Assembly (NCBI GenBank): GCA_035079385.1
Contig: JAVHKY010000071.1
Span: 62,001 to 126,000 of the forward strand
Reading direction: 5' to 3'
DNA: 64,000 nt
From: Aspidiotus rigidus
Lineage: Eukaryota > Arthropoda > Insecta > Hemiptera > Diaspididae
The notes under the pieces were generated by a model. The model saw only the letters and a program-made list of their open reading frames with translations, had not been told where the DNA came from and made no database searches. Positions 12,531-26,199 of the stretch are shown piece by piece. The first letter of the stretch is position 1, and each line of letters starts with the position of its first letter. The position numbers and the translations under genes were made by a program.

Positions 12531-14181
12531 GGGACCCAGTCTGCTGATCGTTTCATACTAATTTCAAATTGAATTCAAATAGATGATAATATGAACAGAA
12601 ATTAGAGAATGGTATCTCCCTACACATATAACAAAGCTCCCATTCTGCTGATCGTTTCAAACTAAAATTCAATTGAATTAAAATAGATGCCTGATGATAT
12701 TAACTGAAATTGGAGAAAGGTATCTCCCTATACATATAACAACGCTCTCATTCTGCTGATCGTTTTAGCCGAGATTTCAATTGAATTTAAATGGAGTGTG
12801 ATATGGACAGATATTGGAGAATGGTATCTTTCCGCACAAACAACAAAGCTCTCATTCTGCTGATCGTTTCATACTGAATTTCAATTGAAATTTAATGGAT
12901 GATGATATCAACCGAAATTGCAGAATGGTATCTTTCTACACATATAACATTGCTTCAATTCTGCTGATCGTTTCATACTGAATTTCAATTGAATTTAAAC
13001 AGATGGTGACATCGACAGAAATTGGAGAATGGTATCTTTCTACACATATAACAAAGCTCTTACCCTGCTGATCGTTTCAGGCTGAATGAAATTCGAAATT
13101 ATTTCCCTCTGTGACAAATGAATATTAAAGAGAAATTAATCTCTCGCGACACAAAATGGTACCCATTAGGCCTATCCTAACCGAATTTAACGCAGATTAC
13201 AAATTTCATATCGGTTCAGCCTGAAAACACGATAGCGATCACAATTCGAATAATTCATAATCATTGCCCTCTGTGAAAACTGGTAATTCAACAAAAAAAA
13301 TTCTCTGGCGGCTAAAAATGGAGGCCAATAGACCTACGCTAACCGAAATTTAACGCAGATTACAAATTTCATATCCATTGAACTGAAAAACTTCTCTGGC
13401 GACTAAAAATGAAACCAAATAGGTCTACCCTAATCAAAATGTAACGCCGATTACAAATTTTATATCGGTTCAGTTAAACAACCTGACCTCCGATCACAAA
13501 ATCCGCAATTCGAAGTTACTGCATCTATTAAAACTGAATTTTCAACAGAAAAAATCTCTTGCGACTAAAAATGATTTCCGATAGGTCTATCCTAATCGAA
13601 ATTTAACGCCGATTACAAATTTCATATCGGTTCAGTTGAAAAACTCGAACTCCGAACACGAAATCCAGAATTCGAAGTTTTTGCCCTCTATGTAAACTGA
13701 ATTCTCAACATCAGGAAAAAATCTCTGCCAGCTAAAAATGGAAGCCAATAGACCTACCCTAACCGAAAAGTAACGTAGATTACGAATTTCATATCGGTTC
13801 AGTTGAAAAACTTGATAAATGATCACAATTTCTAGAATTCAATATTATTGCCCTCTGTGAAAACTGAATTTTCAACAAAAAAAATTCTCTGGCGACTAAA
13901 AATGATACCCGATAGGTCTATCCTAATCGAAAAATTAACACCGATTACAAATTTCATATCGGTTCACCTGAAAAACCCTGACCTCCGATCACAAATACCA
14001 AAGTTCCAAATATTTGCCCTCTGTGAAAACTGAATATTCAACAGAAGATAATCGCTGATAACTTAAAATGGTACCCAATAGGCCTATTTTAACCGAAATT
14101 TAAAGCATATTTTAATTAAAGTTAAATGGATGGTGATATGGACAGAATCTGGAGAATGATATCTTCCTTTACATATAACAA
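12531..14181 (+). repeat. Satellite unit u7 (1,651 bp, one A monomer missing, chimeric)
   Basis: One complete 104-bp A monomer (the ATAGAGTGTGATATGG copy) is absent near 13,000. The first half has GAAATTTAATGG and ATTATTTCCCTCTG, like u12 and u16. The second half has GTCTACCCTAATC, GAAGTTTTTGCC and GTAGATTACG, like u1. The unit looks like an exchange product of two unit lineages. Confidence 0.93.
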
Positions 14182-15939
14182 GGGACCCAGTCTGCTGATC
14201 GTTTCATACTAATTTCAAATTGAATTCAAATAGATGATAATATGAACAGAAATTAGAGAATGGTATCTCCCTACACATATAACAAAGCTCCCATTCTCCT
14301 GATCGTTTCAAACTAAAATTCAATTGAATTAAAATAGATGCCTGATGATATTAACTGAAATTGGAGAAAGGTATCTCCCTATACATATAACAACGCTCTC
14401 ATTCTGCTGATCGTTTTAACCGAGATTTCAATTGAATTTAAATGGAGTGTGATATGGACAGATATTGGAGAATGGTATCTTTCCGCACAAACAACAAAGC
14501 TCTCATTCTGCTGATCGTTTCATACTGAATTTCAATTGAAATTAAATGGATGACGATATCAACCGAAATTGCAGAATGGTATCTTTCTACACATATAACA
14601 TTGCTTCAATTCTGCTGATCGTTTCATACTGAATTTCAATTGAATTTAAATAGAGTGTGATATGGACAGATATTGGAGAATGGTATCTTTCCACACAAAC
14701 AACAAAGCTCTCATTCTGCTGATCGTTTCATACTGAATTTCAATTGAATTTAAACAGATGGTGGCATCGACAGAAATTGGAGAATGGTATCTTTCTACAT
14801 AATATATAACAAAGCTCTTACCCTGCTGATCGTTTCAGGCTGAATGAAATTCCAAATTATTGCCCTCTGTGACAAATGAATATTAAAGAGAAATTAATCT
14901 CTCGCGACACAAAATGGTACCCATTAGGCCTATTCTAACCGAATTTAACGCAGATTACAAATTTCATATCGGTTCAGCCTGAAAACACGATAGCGATCAC
15001 AATTCGAATAATTCATTATCATTGCCCTCTGTGAAAACTGAATATTCAACAAAAAAAATTCTCTGGCGGCTAAAAATGGAGGCCAATAGACCTACGCTAA
15101 CCGAAATTTAACGCAGATTACAAATTTCATATCCATTGAACTGAAAAACTTCTCTGGCGACTAAAAATGAAACCAAATAGGTCTATCCTAATCAAAATGT
15201 AACGCCGATTACAAATTTTATATCGGTTCAGTTAAACAACCTGACCTCCGATCACAAAATCCGCAATTCGAAGTTACTGCATCTATTAAAACTGAATTTT
15301 CAACAGAAAAAAACTCTTGCGACTAAAAATGATTTCCGATAGGTCTATCCTAATCGAAATTTAACGCCGATTACAAATTTCATATCGGTTCAGTTGAAAA
15401 ACTCGAACTCCGAACACGAAATCCAGAATTCGAAGTTGTTGTCCTCTATGTAAACTGAATTCTCGACATCAGGAAAAAATCTCTGCCAGCTAAAAATGGA
15501 AGCCAATAGACCTACCCTAACCGAAAAGTAACGCAGATTACGAATTTCATATCGGTTCAGTTGAAAAACTTGATAAATGATCACAATTTCTAGAATTCAA
15601 TATTATTGCCCTCTGTGAAAACTGAATTTTCAACAAAAAAAATTCTCTGGCGACTAAAAATGATACCCGATAGGTCTATCCTAATCGAAAAATTAACACC
15701 GATTACAAATTTCATATCGGTTCACCTGAAAAACCCTGACCTCCGATCACAAATACCAAAGTTCCAAATATTTGCCCTCTGTGAAAACTGAATATTCAAC
15801 AGAAGATAATCGCTGATAACTTAAAATGGTACCCAATAGGCCTATTTTAACCGAAATTTAAAGCATATTTTAATTAAAGTTAAATGGATGGTGATATGGA
15901 CAGAATCTGGAGAATGATATCTTCCTGCACATATAACAA
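14182..15939 (+). repeat. Satellite unit u8 (1,758 bp)
   Basis: Copy of u4 at +6,921, with ATTCTCCTGATCG near 14293, GTTGTCCTCTATG, CTCGACATCAGG and the TTCCTGCACATATAAC end. TTTTAACCGAG near 14414 is private. Confidence 0.95.
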
Positions 15940-17694
15940 GGGACCCAGTCTGCTGATCGTTTCATACTAATTTCAAATTGAATTCAAATAGATGATAATA
16001 TGAACAGAAATTAGAGAATGGTATCTCCCTACACATATAACAAAGCTCCCATTCTGCTGATCGTTTCAAACTAAAATTCAATTGAATTCAAATAGATGCC
16101 TGATGATATTAACTGAAATTGGAGAAAGGTATCTCCCTATACATATAACAACGCTCTCATTCTGCTGATCGTTTTAGCAGAGATTTCAATTGAATTTAAA
16201 TGGAGTGTGATATGGACAGATATTGGACAATGGTATCTTTCCGCACAAACAACAAAGCTCTCATTCTGCTGATCGTTTCATACTGAATTTCAATTGAAAT
16301 TAAATGGATGATGATATCAACCGAAATTACAGAATGGTATCTTTCTACACATATAACATTGCTTCAATTCTGCTGATCGTTTCATACTGAATTTCAATTG
16401 AATTTAAATAGAGTGTGATATGGACAGATATTGGAGAATGGTATCTTTCCACACAAACAACAAAGCTCTCATTCTGCTGATCGTTTCATACTGAATTTCA
16501 ATTGAATTTAAACAGATGGTGACATCGACAGAAATTGGAGAATGGTATCTTTCTACACATATAACAAAGCTCTTACCCTGCTGATCGTTTCAGGCTGAAT
16601 GAAATTCCAAATTATTGCCCTCTGTGACAAATGAATATTAAAGAGAAATTAATCTCTCGCGACACAAAATGGTACCCATTAGGCCTATCCTAACCGAATT
16701 TAACGCAGATTACAAATTTCATATCGGTTCAGCCTGAAAACACGATAGCGATCACAATTCGAATAATTCATAATCATTGCCCTCTGTGAAAACTGGTAAT
16801 TCAACAAAAAAAATTCTCTGGCGGCTAAAAATGGAGGCCAATAGACCTACGCTAACCGAAATTTAACGCAGATTACAAATTTCATATCCATTGAACTGAA
16901 AAACTTCTCTGGCGACTAAAAATGAAACCAAATAGGTCTACCCTAATCAAAATGTAACGCCGATTACAAATTTTATATCGGTTCAGTTAAACAACCTGAC
17001 CTCCGATCACAAAATCCGCAATTCGAAGTTACTGCATCTATTAAAACTGAATTTTCAACAGAAAAAATCTCTTGCGACTAAAAATGATTTCCGATAGGTC
17101 TATCCTAATCGAAATTTAACGCCGATTACAAATTTCATATCGGTTCAGTTGAAAAACTCGAACTCCGAACACGAAATCCAGAATTCGAATTTGTTGCCCT
17201 CTATGTAAACTGAATTCTCAACATCAGGAAAAAATCTCTGCCAGCTAAAAATGGAAGCCAATTGACCTACCCTAACCGAAAAGTAACGCAGATTACGAAT
17301 TTCATATCGGTTCAGTTGAAAAACTTGATAAATGATCACAATTTCTAGAATTCAATATTATTGCCCTCTGTGAAAACTGAATTTTCAACAAAAAAAATTC
17401 TCTGGCGACTAAAAATGATACCCGATAGGTCTATCCTAATCGAAAAATTAACACCGATTACAAATTTCATATCGGTTCACCTGAAAAACCCTGACCTCCG
17501 ATCACAAATACCAAAGTTCCAAATATTTGCCCTCTGTGAAAACTGAATATTCAACAGAAGATAATCGCTGATAACTTAAAATGGTACCCAATAGGCCTAT
17601 TTTAATCGAAATTTAAAGCATATTTTAATTAAAGTTAAATGGATGGTGATATGGACAGAATCTGGAGAATGATATCTTCCTTTACATATAACAA
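15940..17694 (+). repeat. Satellite unit u9 (1,755 bp)
   Basis: Copy of u5 at +6,921, with TTTTAGCAGAG and GAATTTGTTGCC. Differences are ATTGGACAATGG near 16222, AACTGGTAATTC near 16791 and GCCAATTGACC near 17257. Confidence 0.95.
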
Positions 17695-19451
17695 GGGACC
17701 CAGTCTGCTGATCGTTTCATACTAATTTCAAATTGAATTCAAATAGATGATAATATGAACAGAAATTAGAGAATGGTATCTCCCTACACATATAACAAAG
17801 CTCCCATTCTGCTGATCGTTTCAAACTAAAATTCAATTGAATTAAAATAGATGCCTGATGATATTAACTGAAATTGGAGAAAGGTATCTCCCTACACATA
17901 TAACAACGTTCTCATTCTGCTGATCGTTTTAGCCGAGATTTCAATTGAATTTAAATGGAGTGTGATATGGACAGATATTGAGAATGGTATCTTTCCGCAC
18001 AAACAACAAAGCTCTCATTCTGCTGATCGTTTCATACTGAATTTCAATTGAAATTAAATGGATGATGATATCAACCAAAATCGCAGAATGGTATCTTTCT
18101 ACACATATAACATTGCTTCAATTCTGCTGATCGTTTCATACTGAATTTCAATTGAATTTAAATAGAGTGTGATATGGACAGATATTGGAGAATGGTATCT
18201 TTCCACACAAACAACAAAGCTCTCATTCTGCTGATCGTTTCATACTGAATTTCAATTGAATTTAAACAGATGGTGACATCGACAGAAATTGGAGAATGGT
18301 ATCTTTCTACATAATATATAACAAAGCTCTTACCCTGCTGATCGTTTCAGGCTGAATGAAATTCCAAATTATTGCCCTCTGTGACAAATGAATATTAAAG
18401 AGAAATTAATCTCTCGCGACACAAAATGGTACCCATTAGGCCTATTCTAACCGAATTTAACGCAGATTACAAATTTCATATCGGTTCAGCCTGAAAACAC
18501 AATAGCGATCACAATTCGAATAATTCATAATCATTGCCCTCTGTGAAAACTGAATATTCAACAAAAAAAATTCTCTGGCGGCTAAAAATGGAGGCCAATA
18601 GACCTACGCTAACCGAAATTTAACGCAGATTACAAATTTCATATCCATTGAACTGAAAAACTTCTCTGGCGACTAAAAATGAAACCAAATAGGTCTATCC
18701 TAATCAAAATGTAACGCCGATTACAAATTTTATATCGGTTCAGTTAAACAACCTGACCTCCGATCACAAAATCCGCAATTCGAAGTTACTGCATCTATTA
18801 AAACTGAATTTTCAACAGAAAAAAACTCTTGCGACTAAAAATGATTTCCGATAGGTCTATCCTAATCGAAATTTAACGCCGATTACAAATTTCATATCGG
18901 TTCAGTTGAAAAACTCGAACTCCGAACACGAAATCCAGAATTCGAAGTTGTTGTCCTCTATGTAAACTGAATTCTCGACATCAGGAAAAAATCTCTGCCA
19001 GCTAAAAATGGAAGCCAATAGACCTACCCTAACCGAAAAGTAACGCAGATTACGAATTTCATATCGGTTCAGTTGAAAAACTTGATAAATGATCACAATT
19101 TCTAGAATTCAATATTATTGCCCTCTGTGAAAACTGAATTTTCAACAAAAAAAATTCTCTGGCGACTAAAAATGATACCCGATAGGTCTATCCTAATCGA
19201 AAAATTAACACCGATTACAAATTTCATATCGGTTCACCTGAAAAACCCTGACCTCCGATCACAAATACCAAAGTTCCAAATATTTGCCCTCTGTGAAAAC
19301 TGAATATTCAACAGAAGATAATCGCTGATAACTTAAAATGGTACCCAATAGGCCTATTTTAACCGAAATTTAAAGCATATTTTAATTAAAGTTAAATGGA
19401 TGGTGATATGGACAGAATCTGGAGAATGATATCTTCCTGCACATATAACAA
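17695..19451 (+). repeat. Satellite unit u10 (1,757 bp, chimeric)
   Basis: The first half matches u6 (CAACGTTCTC, GATATTGAGAATGG, ACCAAAATCGCAG). The second half matches u8 (AAAAAAACTCTTGC, GTTGTCCTCTATG, CTCGACATCAGG and the TTCCTGCACATATAAC end). The switch lies in the early B block, roughly 18,400-18,790. Confidence 0.93.
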
Positions 19452-21208
19452 GGGACCCAGTCTGCTGATCGTTTCATACTAATTTCAAATTGAATTCAAA
19501 TAGATGATAATATGAACAGAAATTAGAGAATGGTATCTCCCTACACATATAACAAAGCTCCCATTCTGCTGATCGTTTCAAACTAAAATTCAATTGAATT
19601 AAAATAGATGCCTGATGATATTAACTGAAATTGGAGAAAGGTATCTCCCTACACATATAACAACGTTCTCATTCTGCTGATCGTTTTAGCCGAGATTTCA
19701 ATTGAATTTAAATGGAGTGTGATATGGACAGATATTGAGAATGGTATCTTTCCGCACAAACAACAAAGCTCTCATTCTGCTGATCGTTTCATACTGAATT
19801 TCAATTGAAATTAAATGGATGATGATATCAACCAAAATCGCAGAATGGTATCTTTCTACACATATAACATTGCTTCAATTCTGCTGATCGTTTCATACTG
19901 AATTTCAATTGAATTTAAATAGAGTGTGATATGGACAGATATTGGAGAATGGTATCTTTCCACACAAACAACAAAGCTCTCATTCTGCTGATCGTTTCAT
20001 ACTGAATTTCAATTGAATTTAAACAGATGGTGACATCGACAGAAATTGGAGAATGGTATCTTTCTACATAATATATAACAAAGCTCTTACCCTGCTGATC
20101 GTTTCAGGCTGAATGAAATTCCAAATTATTGCCCTCTGTGACAAATGAATATTAAAGAGAAATTAATCTCTCGCCACACAAAATGGTACCCATTAGGCCT
20201 ATCCTAACCGAATTTAACGCAGATTACAAATTTCATATCGGTTCAGCCTGAAAACACAATAGCGATCACAATTCGAATAATTCATAATCATTGCCCTCTG
20301 TGAAAACTGAATATTCAACAAAAAAAATTCTCTGGCGGTTAAAAATGGAGGCCAATAGACCTACGCTAACCGAAATTTAACGCAGATTACAAATTTCATA
20401 TCCAATGAACTGAAAAACTTCTCTGGCGACTAAAAATGAAACCAAATAGGTCTATCCTAATCAAAATGTAACGCCGATTACAAATTTTATATCGGTTCAG
20501 TTAAACAACCTGACCTCCGATCACAAAATCCGCAATTCGAAGTTACTGCATCTATTAAAACTGAATTTTCAACAGAAAAAATCTCTTGCGACTAAAAATG
20601 ATTTCCGATAGGTCTATCCTAATCGAAATTTAACGCCGATTACAAATTTCATATCGGTTCAGTTGAAAAACTCGAACTCCGAACACGAAATCCAAAATTC
20701 GAAGTTGTTGCCCTCTATGTAAACTGAATTCTCAACATCAGGAAAAAATCTCTGCCAGCTAAAAATGGAAGGCAATAGACCTACCCTAACCGAAAAGTAA
20801 CGCAGATTACGAATTTCATATCGGTTCAGTTGAAAAACTTGATAAATGATCACAATTTCTAGAATTCAATATTATTGCCCTCTGTGAAAACTGAATTTTC
20901 AACAAAAAAAATTCTCTGGCGACTAAAAATGATACCCGATAGGTCTATCCTAATCGAAAAATTAACACCGATTACAAATTTCATATCGGTTCACCTGAAA
21001 AACCCTGACCTCCGATCACAAATACCAAAGTTCCAAATATTTGCCCTCTGTGAAAACTGAATATTCAACAGAAGATAATCGCTGATAACTTAAAATGGTA
21101 CCCAATAGGCCTATTTTAACCGAAATTTAAAGCATATTTTAATTAAAGTTAAATGGATGGTGATATGGACAGAATCTGGAGAATGATATCTTCCTTTACA
21201 TATAACAA
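19452..21208 (+). repeat. Satellite unit u11 (1,757 bp)
   Basis: Copy of u6 at +8,678 along its whole length, including CTCGCCACACAAAATGG near 20170, ATCCAATGAACTG near 20400 and GGAAGGCAATAG. Confidence 0.95.
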
Positions 21209-22858
21209 GGGACCCAGTCTGCTGATCGTTTCATACTAATTTCAAATTGAATTCAAATAGATGATAATATGAACAGAAATTAGAGAATGGTATCTCCCTA
21301 CACATATAACAAAGCTCCCATTCTGCTGATCGTTTCAAACTAAAATTCAATTGAATTAAAATAGATGCCTGATGATATTAACTGAAATTGGAGAAAGGTA
21401 TCTCCCTATACATATAACAACGCTCTCATTCTGCTGATCGTTTTAGCCGAGATTTCAATTGAATTTAAATGGAGTGTGATATGGACAGATATTGGAGAAT
21501 GGTATCTTTCCGCACAAACAACAAAGCTCTCATTCTGCTGATCGTTTCATACTGAATTTCAATTGAAATTTAATGGATGATGATATCAACCGAAATTGCA
21601 GAATGGTATCTTTCTACACATATAACATTGCTTCAATTCTGCTGATCGTTTCATACTGAATTTCAATTGAATTTAAACAGATGGTGACATCGACAGAAAT
21701 TGGAGAATGGTATCTTTCTACACATATAACAAAGCTCTTACCCTGCTGATCGTTTCAGGCTGAATGAAATTCGAAATTATTTCCCTCTGTGACAAATGAA
21801 TATTAAAGAGAAATTAATCTCTCGCGACACAAAATGGTACCCATTAGGCCTATCCTAACCGAATTTAACGCAGATTACAAATTTCATATCGGTTCAGCCT
21901 GAAAACACGATAGCGATCACAATTCGAATAATTCATTATCATTGCCCTCTGTGAAAACTGAATATTCAACAAAAAAAATTCTCTGGCGGCTAAAAATGGA
22001 GGCCAATAGACCTACGCTAACCGAAATTTAACGCAGATTACAAATTTCATATCCATTGAACTGAAAAACTTCTCTGGCGACTAAAAATGAAACCAAATAG
22101 GTCTATCCTAATCAAAATGTAACGCCGATTACAAATTTTATATCGGTTCAGTTAAACAACCTGACCTCCGATCACAAAATCCGCAATTCGAAGTTACTGC
22201 ATCTATTAAAACTGAATTTTCAACAGAAAAAATCTCTTGCGACTAAAAATGATTTCCGATAGGTCTATCCTAATCGAAATTTAACGCCGATTACAAATTT
22301 CATATCGGTTCAGTTGAAAAACTCGAACTCCGAACACGAAATCCAAAATTCGAAGTTGTTGCCCTCTATGTAAACTGAATTCTCAACATCAGGAAAAAAT
22401 CTCTGCCAGCTAAAAATGGAAGGCAATAGACCTACCCTAACCGAAAAGTAACGCAGATTACGAATTTCATATCGGTTCAGTTGAAAAACTTGATAAATGA
22501 TCACAATTTCTAGAATTCAATATTATTGCCTCTGTGAAAACTGAATTTTCAACAAAAAAAATTCTCTGGCGACTAAAAATGATACCCGATAGGTCTATCC
22601 TAATCGAAAAATTAACACCGATTACAAATTTCATATCGGTTCACCTGAAAAACCCTGACCTCCGATCACAAATACCAAAGTTCCAAATATTTGCCCTCTG
22701 TGAAAACTGAATATTCAACAGAAGATAATCGCTGATAACTTAAAATGGTACCCAATAGGCCTATTTTAACCGAAATTTAAAGCATATTTTAATTAAAGTT
22801 AAATGGATGGTGATATGGACAGAATCTGGAGAATGATATCTTCCTTTACATATAACAA
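21209..22858 (+). repeat. Satellite unit u12 (1,650 bp, one A monomer missing)
   Basis: The A block is like u7, with one 104-bp monomer missing and ATTATTTCCCTCTG. The late B block is like u11 (GGAAGGCAATAG). A single C is lost in TTATTGCCTCTG near 22525, a mark shared only with u16. Confidence 0.95.
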
Positions 22859-24509
22859 GGGACCCAGTCTGCTGATCGTTTCATACTAATTTCAAATTGA
22901 ATTCAAATAGATGATAATATGAACAGAAATTAGAGAATGGTATCTCCCTACACATATAACAAAGCTCCCATTCTGCTGATCGTTTCAAACTAAAATTCAA
23001 TTGAATTAAGATAGATGCCTGATGATATTAACTGAAATTGGAGAAAGGTATCTCCCTATACATATAACAACGCTCTCATTCTGCTGATCGTTTTAGCAGA
23101 GATTTCAATTGAATTTAAATGGAGTGTGATATGGACAGATATTGGAGAATGGTATCTTTCCGCACAAACAACAAAGCTCTCATTCTGCTGATCGTTTCAT
23201 ACTGAATTTCAATTGAAATTTAATGGATGATGATATCAACCGAAATTGCAGAATGGTATCTTTCTACACATATAACATTGCTTCAATTCTGCTGATCGTT
23301 CCATACTGAATTTCAATTGAATTTAAACAGATGGTGACGTCGACAGAAATTGGAGAATGGTATCTTTCTACACATATAACAAAGCTCTTACCCTGCTGAT
23401 CGTTTCAGGCTGAATGAAATTCCAAATTATTGCCCTCTGTGACAAATGAATATTAAAGAGAAATTAATCTCTCGCGACACAAAATGGTACCCATTAGGCC
23501 TATCCTAACCGGATTTAACGCAGATTACAAATTTCGTATCGGTTCAGCCTGAAAACACGATAGCGATCACAATTCGAATAATTCATAATCATTGCCCTCT
23601 GTGAAAACTGAATATTCAACAAAAAAAATTCTCTGGCGGTTAAAAATGGAGGCCAATAGACCTACGCTAACCAAAATTTAACGCAGATTACAAATTTCAT
23701 ATCCATTGAACTGAAAAACTTCTCTGGCGACTAAAAATGAAACCAAATAGGTCTATCCTAATCAAAATGTAACGCCGATTACAAATTTTATATCGGTTCA
23801 GTTAAACAACCTGACCTCCGATCACAAAATCCGCAATTCGAAGTTACTGCATCTATTAAAACTGAATTTTCAACAGAAAAAATCTCTTGCGACTAAAAAT
23901 GATTTCCGATAGGTCTATCCTAATCGAAATTTAACGCCGATTACAAATTTCATATCGGTTCAGTTGAAAAACTCGAACTCCGAACACGAAATCCAGAATT
24001 CGAAGTTGTTGTCCTCTATGTAAACTGAATTCTCAACATCAGGAAAAAATCTCTGCCAGCTAAAAATGGAAGCCAATAGACCTACCCTAACCGAAAAGTA
24101 ACGCAGATTACGAATTTCATATCGGTTCAGTTGAAAAACTTGATAAATGATCACAATTTCTAGAATTCAATATTATTGCCCTCTGTGAAAACTGAATTTT
24201 CAACAAAAAAAATTCTCTGGCGACTAAAAATGATACCCGATAGGTCTATCCTAATCGAAAAATTAACACCGATTACAAATTTCATATCGGTTCACCTGAA
24301 AAACCCTGACCTCCGATCACAAATACCAAAGTTCCAAATATTTGCCCTCTGTGAAAACTGAATATTCAACAGAAGATAATCGCTGATAACTTAAAATGGT
24401 ACCCAATAGGCCTATTTTAACCAAAATTTAAAGCATATTTTAATTACAGTTAAATGGATGGTGATATGGACAGAATCTGGAGAATGATATCTTCCTTTAC
24501 ATATAACAA
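22859..24509 (+). repeat. Satellite unit u13 (1,651 bp, one A monomer missing)
   Basis: Several private changes: ATTAAGATAGATG near 23006, CGTTCCATAC near 23297, TAACCGGATTTAAC near 23507, TTTCGTATCGG near 23532 and TTTTAATTACAG near 24438. All recur in u17 at +6,645. Confidence 0.95.
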
Positions 24510-24519
24510 GGGACCCAGT

Positions 24520-25180
24520 CTGCTGATCGTTTCATACTAATTTCAAATTGAATTCAAATAGATGATAATATGAACAGAAATTAGAGAATGGTATCTCCCT
24601 ACACATATAACAAAGCTCCCATTCTGCTGATCGTTTCAAACTAAAATTCAATTGAATTAAAATAGATGCCTGAGGATATTAACTGAAATTGGAGGAAGGT
24701 ATCTCCCTATACATATAACAACGCTCTCATTCTGCTGATCGTTTTAGCAGAGAATTCAATTGAATTTAAATGGAGTGTGATATGGACAGATATTGGAGAA
24801 TGGTATCTTTCCGCACAAACAACAAAGCTCTCATTCTGCTGATCGTTTCATACTGAATTTCAATTGAAATTAAATGGATGATGATATCAACCGAAATTAC
24901 AGAATGGTATCTTTCTACACATATAACATTGCTTCAATTCTGCTGATCGTTTCATACTGAATTTCAATTGAATTTAAATAGAGTGTGATATGGACAGATA
25001 TTGGAGAATGGTATCTTTCCACACAAACAACAAAGCTCTCATTCTGCTGATCGTTTCATACTGAATTTCAATTGAATTTAAACAGATGGTGACGTCGACA
25101 GAAATTGGAGAATGGTATCTTTCTACACATATAACAAAGCTCTTACCCTGCTGATCGTTTCAGGCTGAATGAAATTCCAA
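24520..25180 (+). repeat. Family A sub-repeat block (104-bp monomers), representative copy in u14
   Basis: CTGCTGATCG recurs at 24520, 24624, 24732, 24836, 24940, 25044 and 25148, giving intervals of 104, 108, 104, 104, 104 and 104. The 108 interval carries an extra GCCT (GATGCCTGA against GATGATGA). Each monomer then has a dyad around CAATTG, an AGATATTGGAGAATGGTATC-like segment and a CACAAACAACAAAGCTCTC or ACATATAACAAAGCTC segment. The block also includes about 65 bases at the end of the preceding unit. Other units have the same order unless noted. No coding potential is visible. Confidence 0.95.
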
Positions 25181-25183
25181 ATT

Positions 25184-26199
25184 ATTGCCCTCTGTGACAA
25201 ATGAATATTAAAGAGAAATTAATCTCTCGCGACACAAAATGGTACCCATTAGGCCTATCCTAACCGAATTTAACGCAGATTACAAATTTCATATCGGTTC
25301 AGCCTGAAAACACGATAGCGATCACAATTCGAATAATTCATAATCATTGCCCTCTGTGAAAACTGAATATTCAACAAAAAAAATTCTCTGGCGGTTAAAA
25401 ATGGAGGCCAATAGACCTACGCTAACCGAAATTTAACGCAGATTACAAATTTCATATCCATTGAACTGAAAAACTTCTCTGGCGACTAAAAATGAAACCA
25501 AATAGGTCTATCCTAATCAAAATGTAACGCCGATTACAAATTTTATATCGGTTCAGTTAAACAACCTGACCTCCGATCACAAAATCCGCAATTCGAAGTT
25601 ACTGCATCTATTAAAACTGAATTTTCAACAGAAAAAATCTCTTGCGACTAAAAATGATTTCCGATAGGTCTATCCTAATCGAAATTTAACGCCGATTACA
25701 AATTTCATATCGGTTCAGTTGAAAAACTCGAACTCCGAACACGAAATCCAGAATTCGAAGTTGTTGCCCTCTATGTAAACTGAATTCTCAACATCAGGAA
25801 AAAATCTCTGCCAGCTAAAAATGGAAGCCAATAGACCTACCCTAACCGAAAAGTAACGCAGATTACGAATTTCATATCGGTTCAGTTGAAAAACTTGATA
25901 AATGATCACAATTTCTAGAATTCAATATTATTGCCCTCTGTGAAAACTGAATTTTCAACAAAAAAAATTCTCTGGCGACTAAAAATGATACCCGATAGGT
26001 CTATCCTAATCGAAAAATTAACACCGATTACAAATTTCATATCGGTTCACCTGAAAAACCCTGACCTCCGATCACAAATACCAAAGTTCCAAATATTTGC
26101 CCTCTGTGAAAACTGAATATTCAACAGAAGATAATCGCTGATAACTTAAAATGGTACCCAATAGGCCTATTTTAACCGAAATTTAAAGCATATTTTAAT
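25184..26199 (+). repeat. Family B sub-repeat block (about 165-bp monomers), representative copy in u14
   Basis: The anchor ATTGCCCTCTGTGAAAACTG and variants occurs at 25184, 25346, 25601, 25763, 25930 and 26095. Monomers are thus about 162, 255, 162, 167 and 165 bp plus a final partial copy. The 255-bp interval is two monomers fused across a loss of about 70 bp near 25475. Each monomer contains CTCTGGCGACTAAAAATG, ATAGGTCTATCCTAATCG or ATAGACCTACGCTAACCG, then ATTACAAATTTCATATCGG and GATCACAA. The block passes back into family A around 26185-26200. The monomer is close to nucleosomal length, which is common in satellites and proves nothing by itself. Confidence 0.92.
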
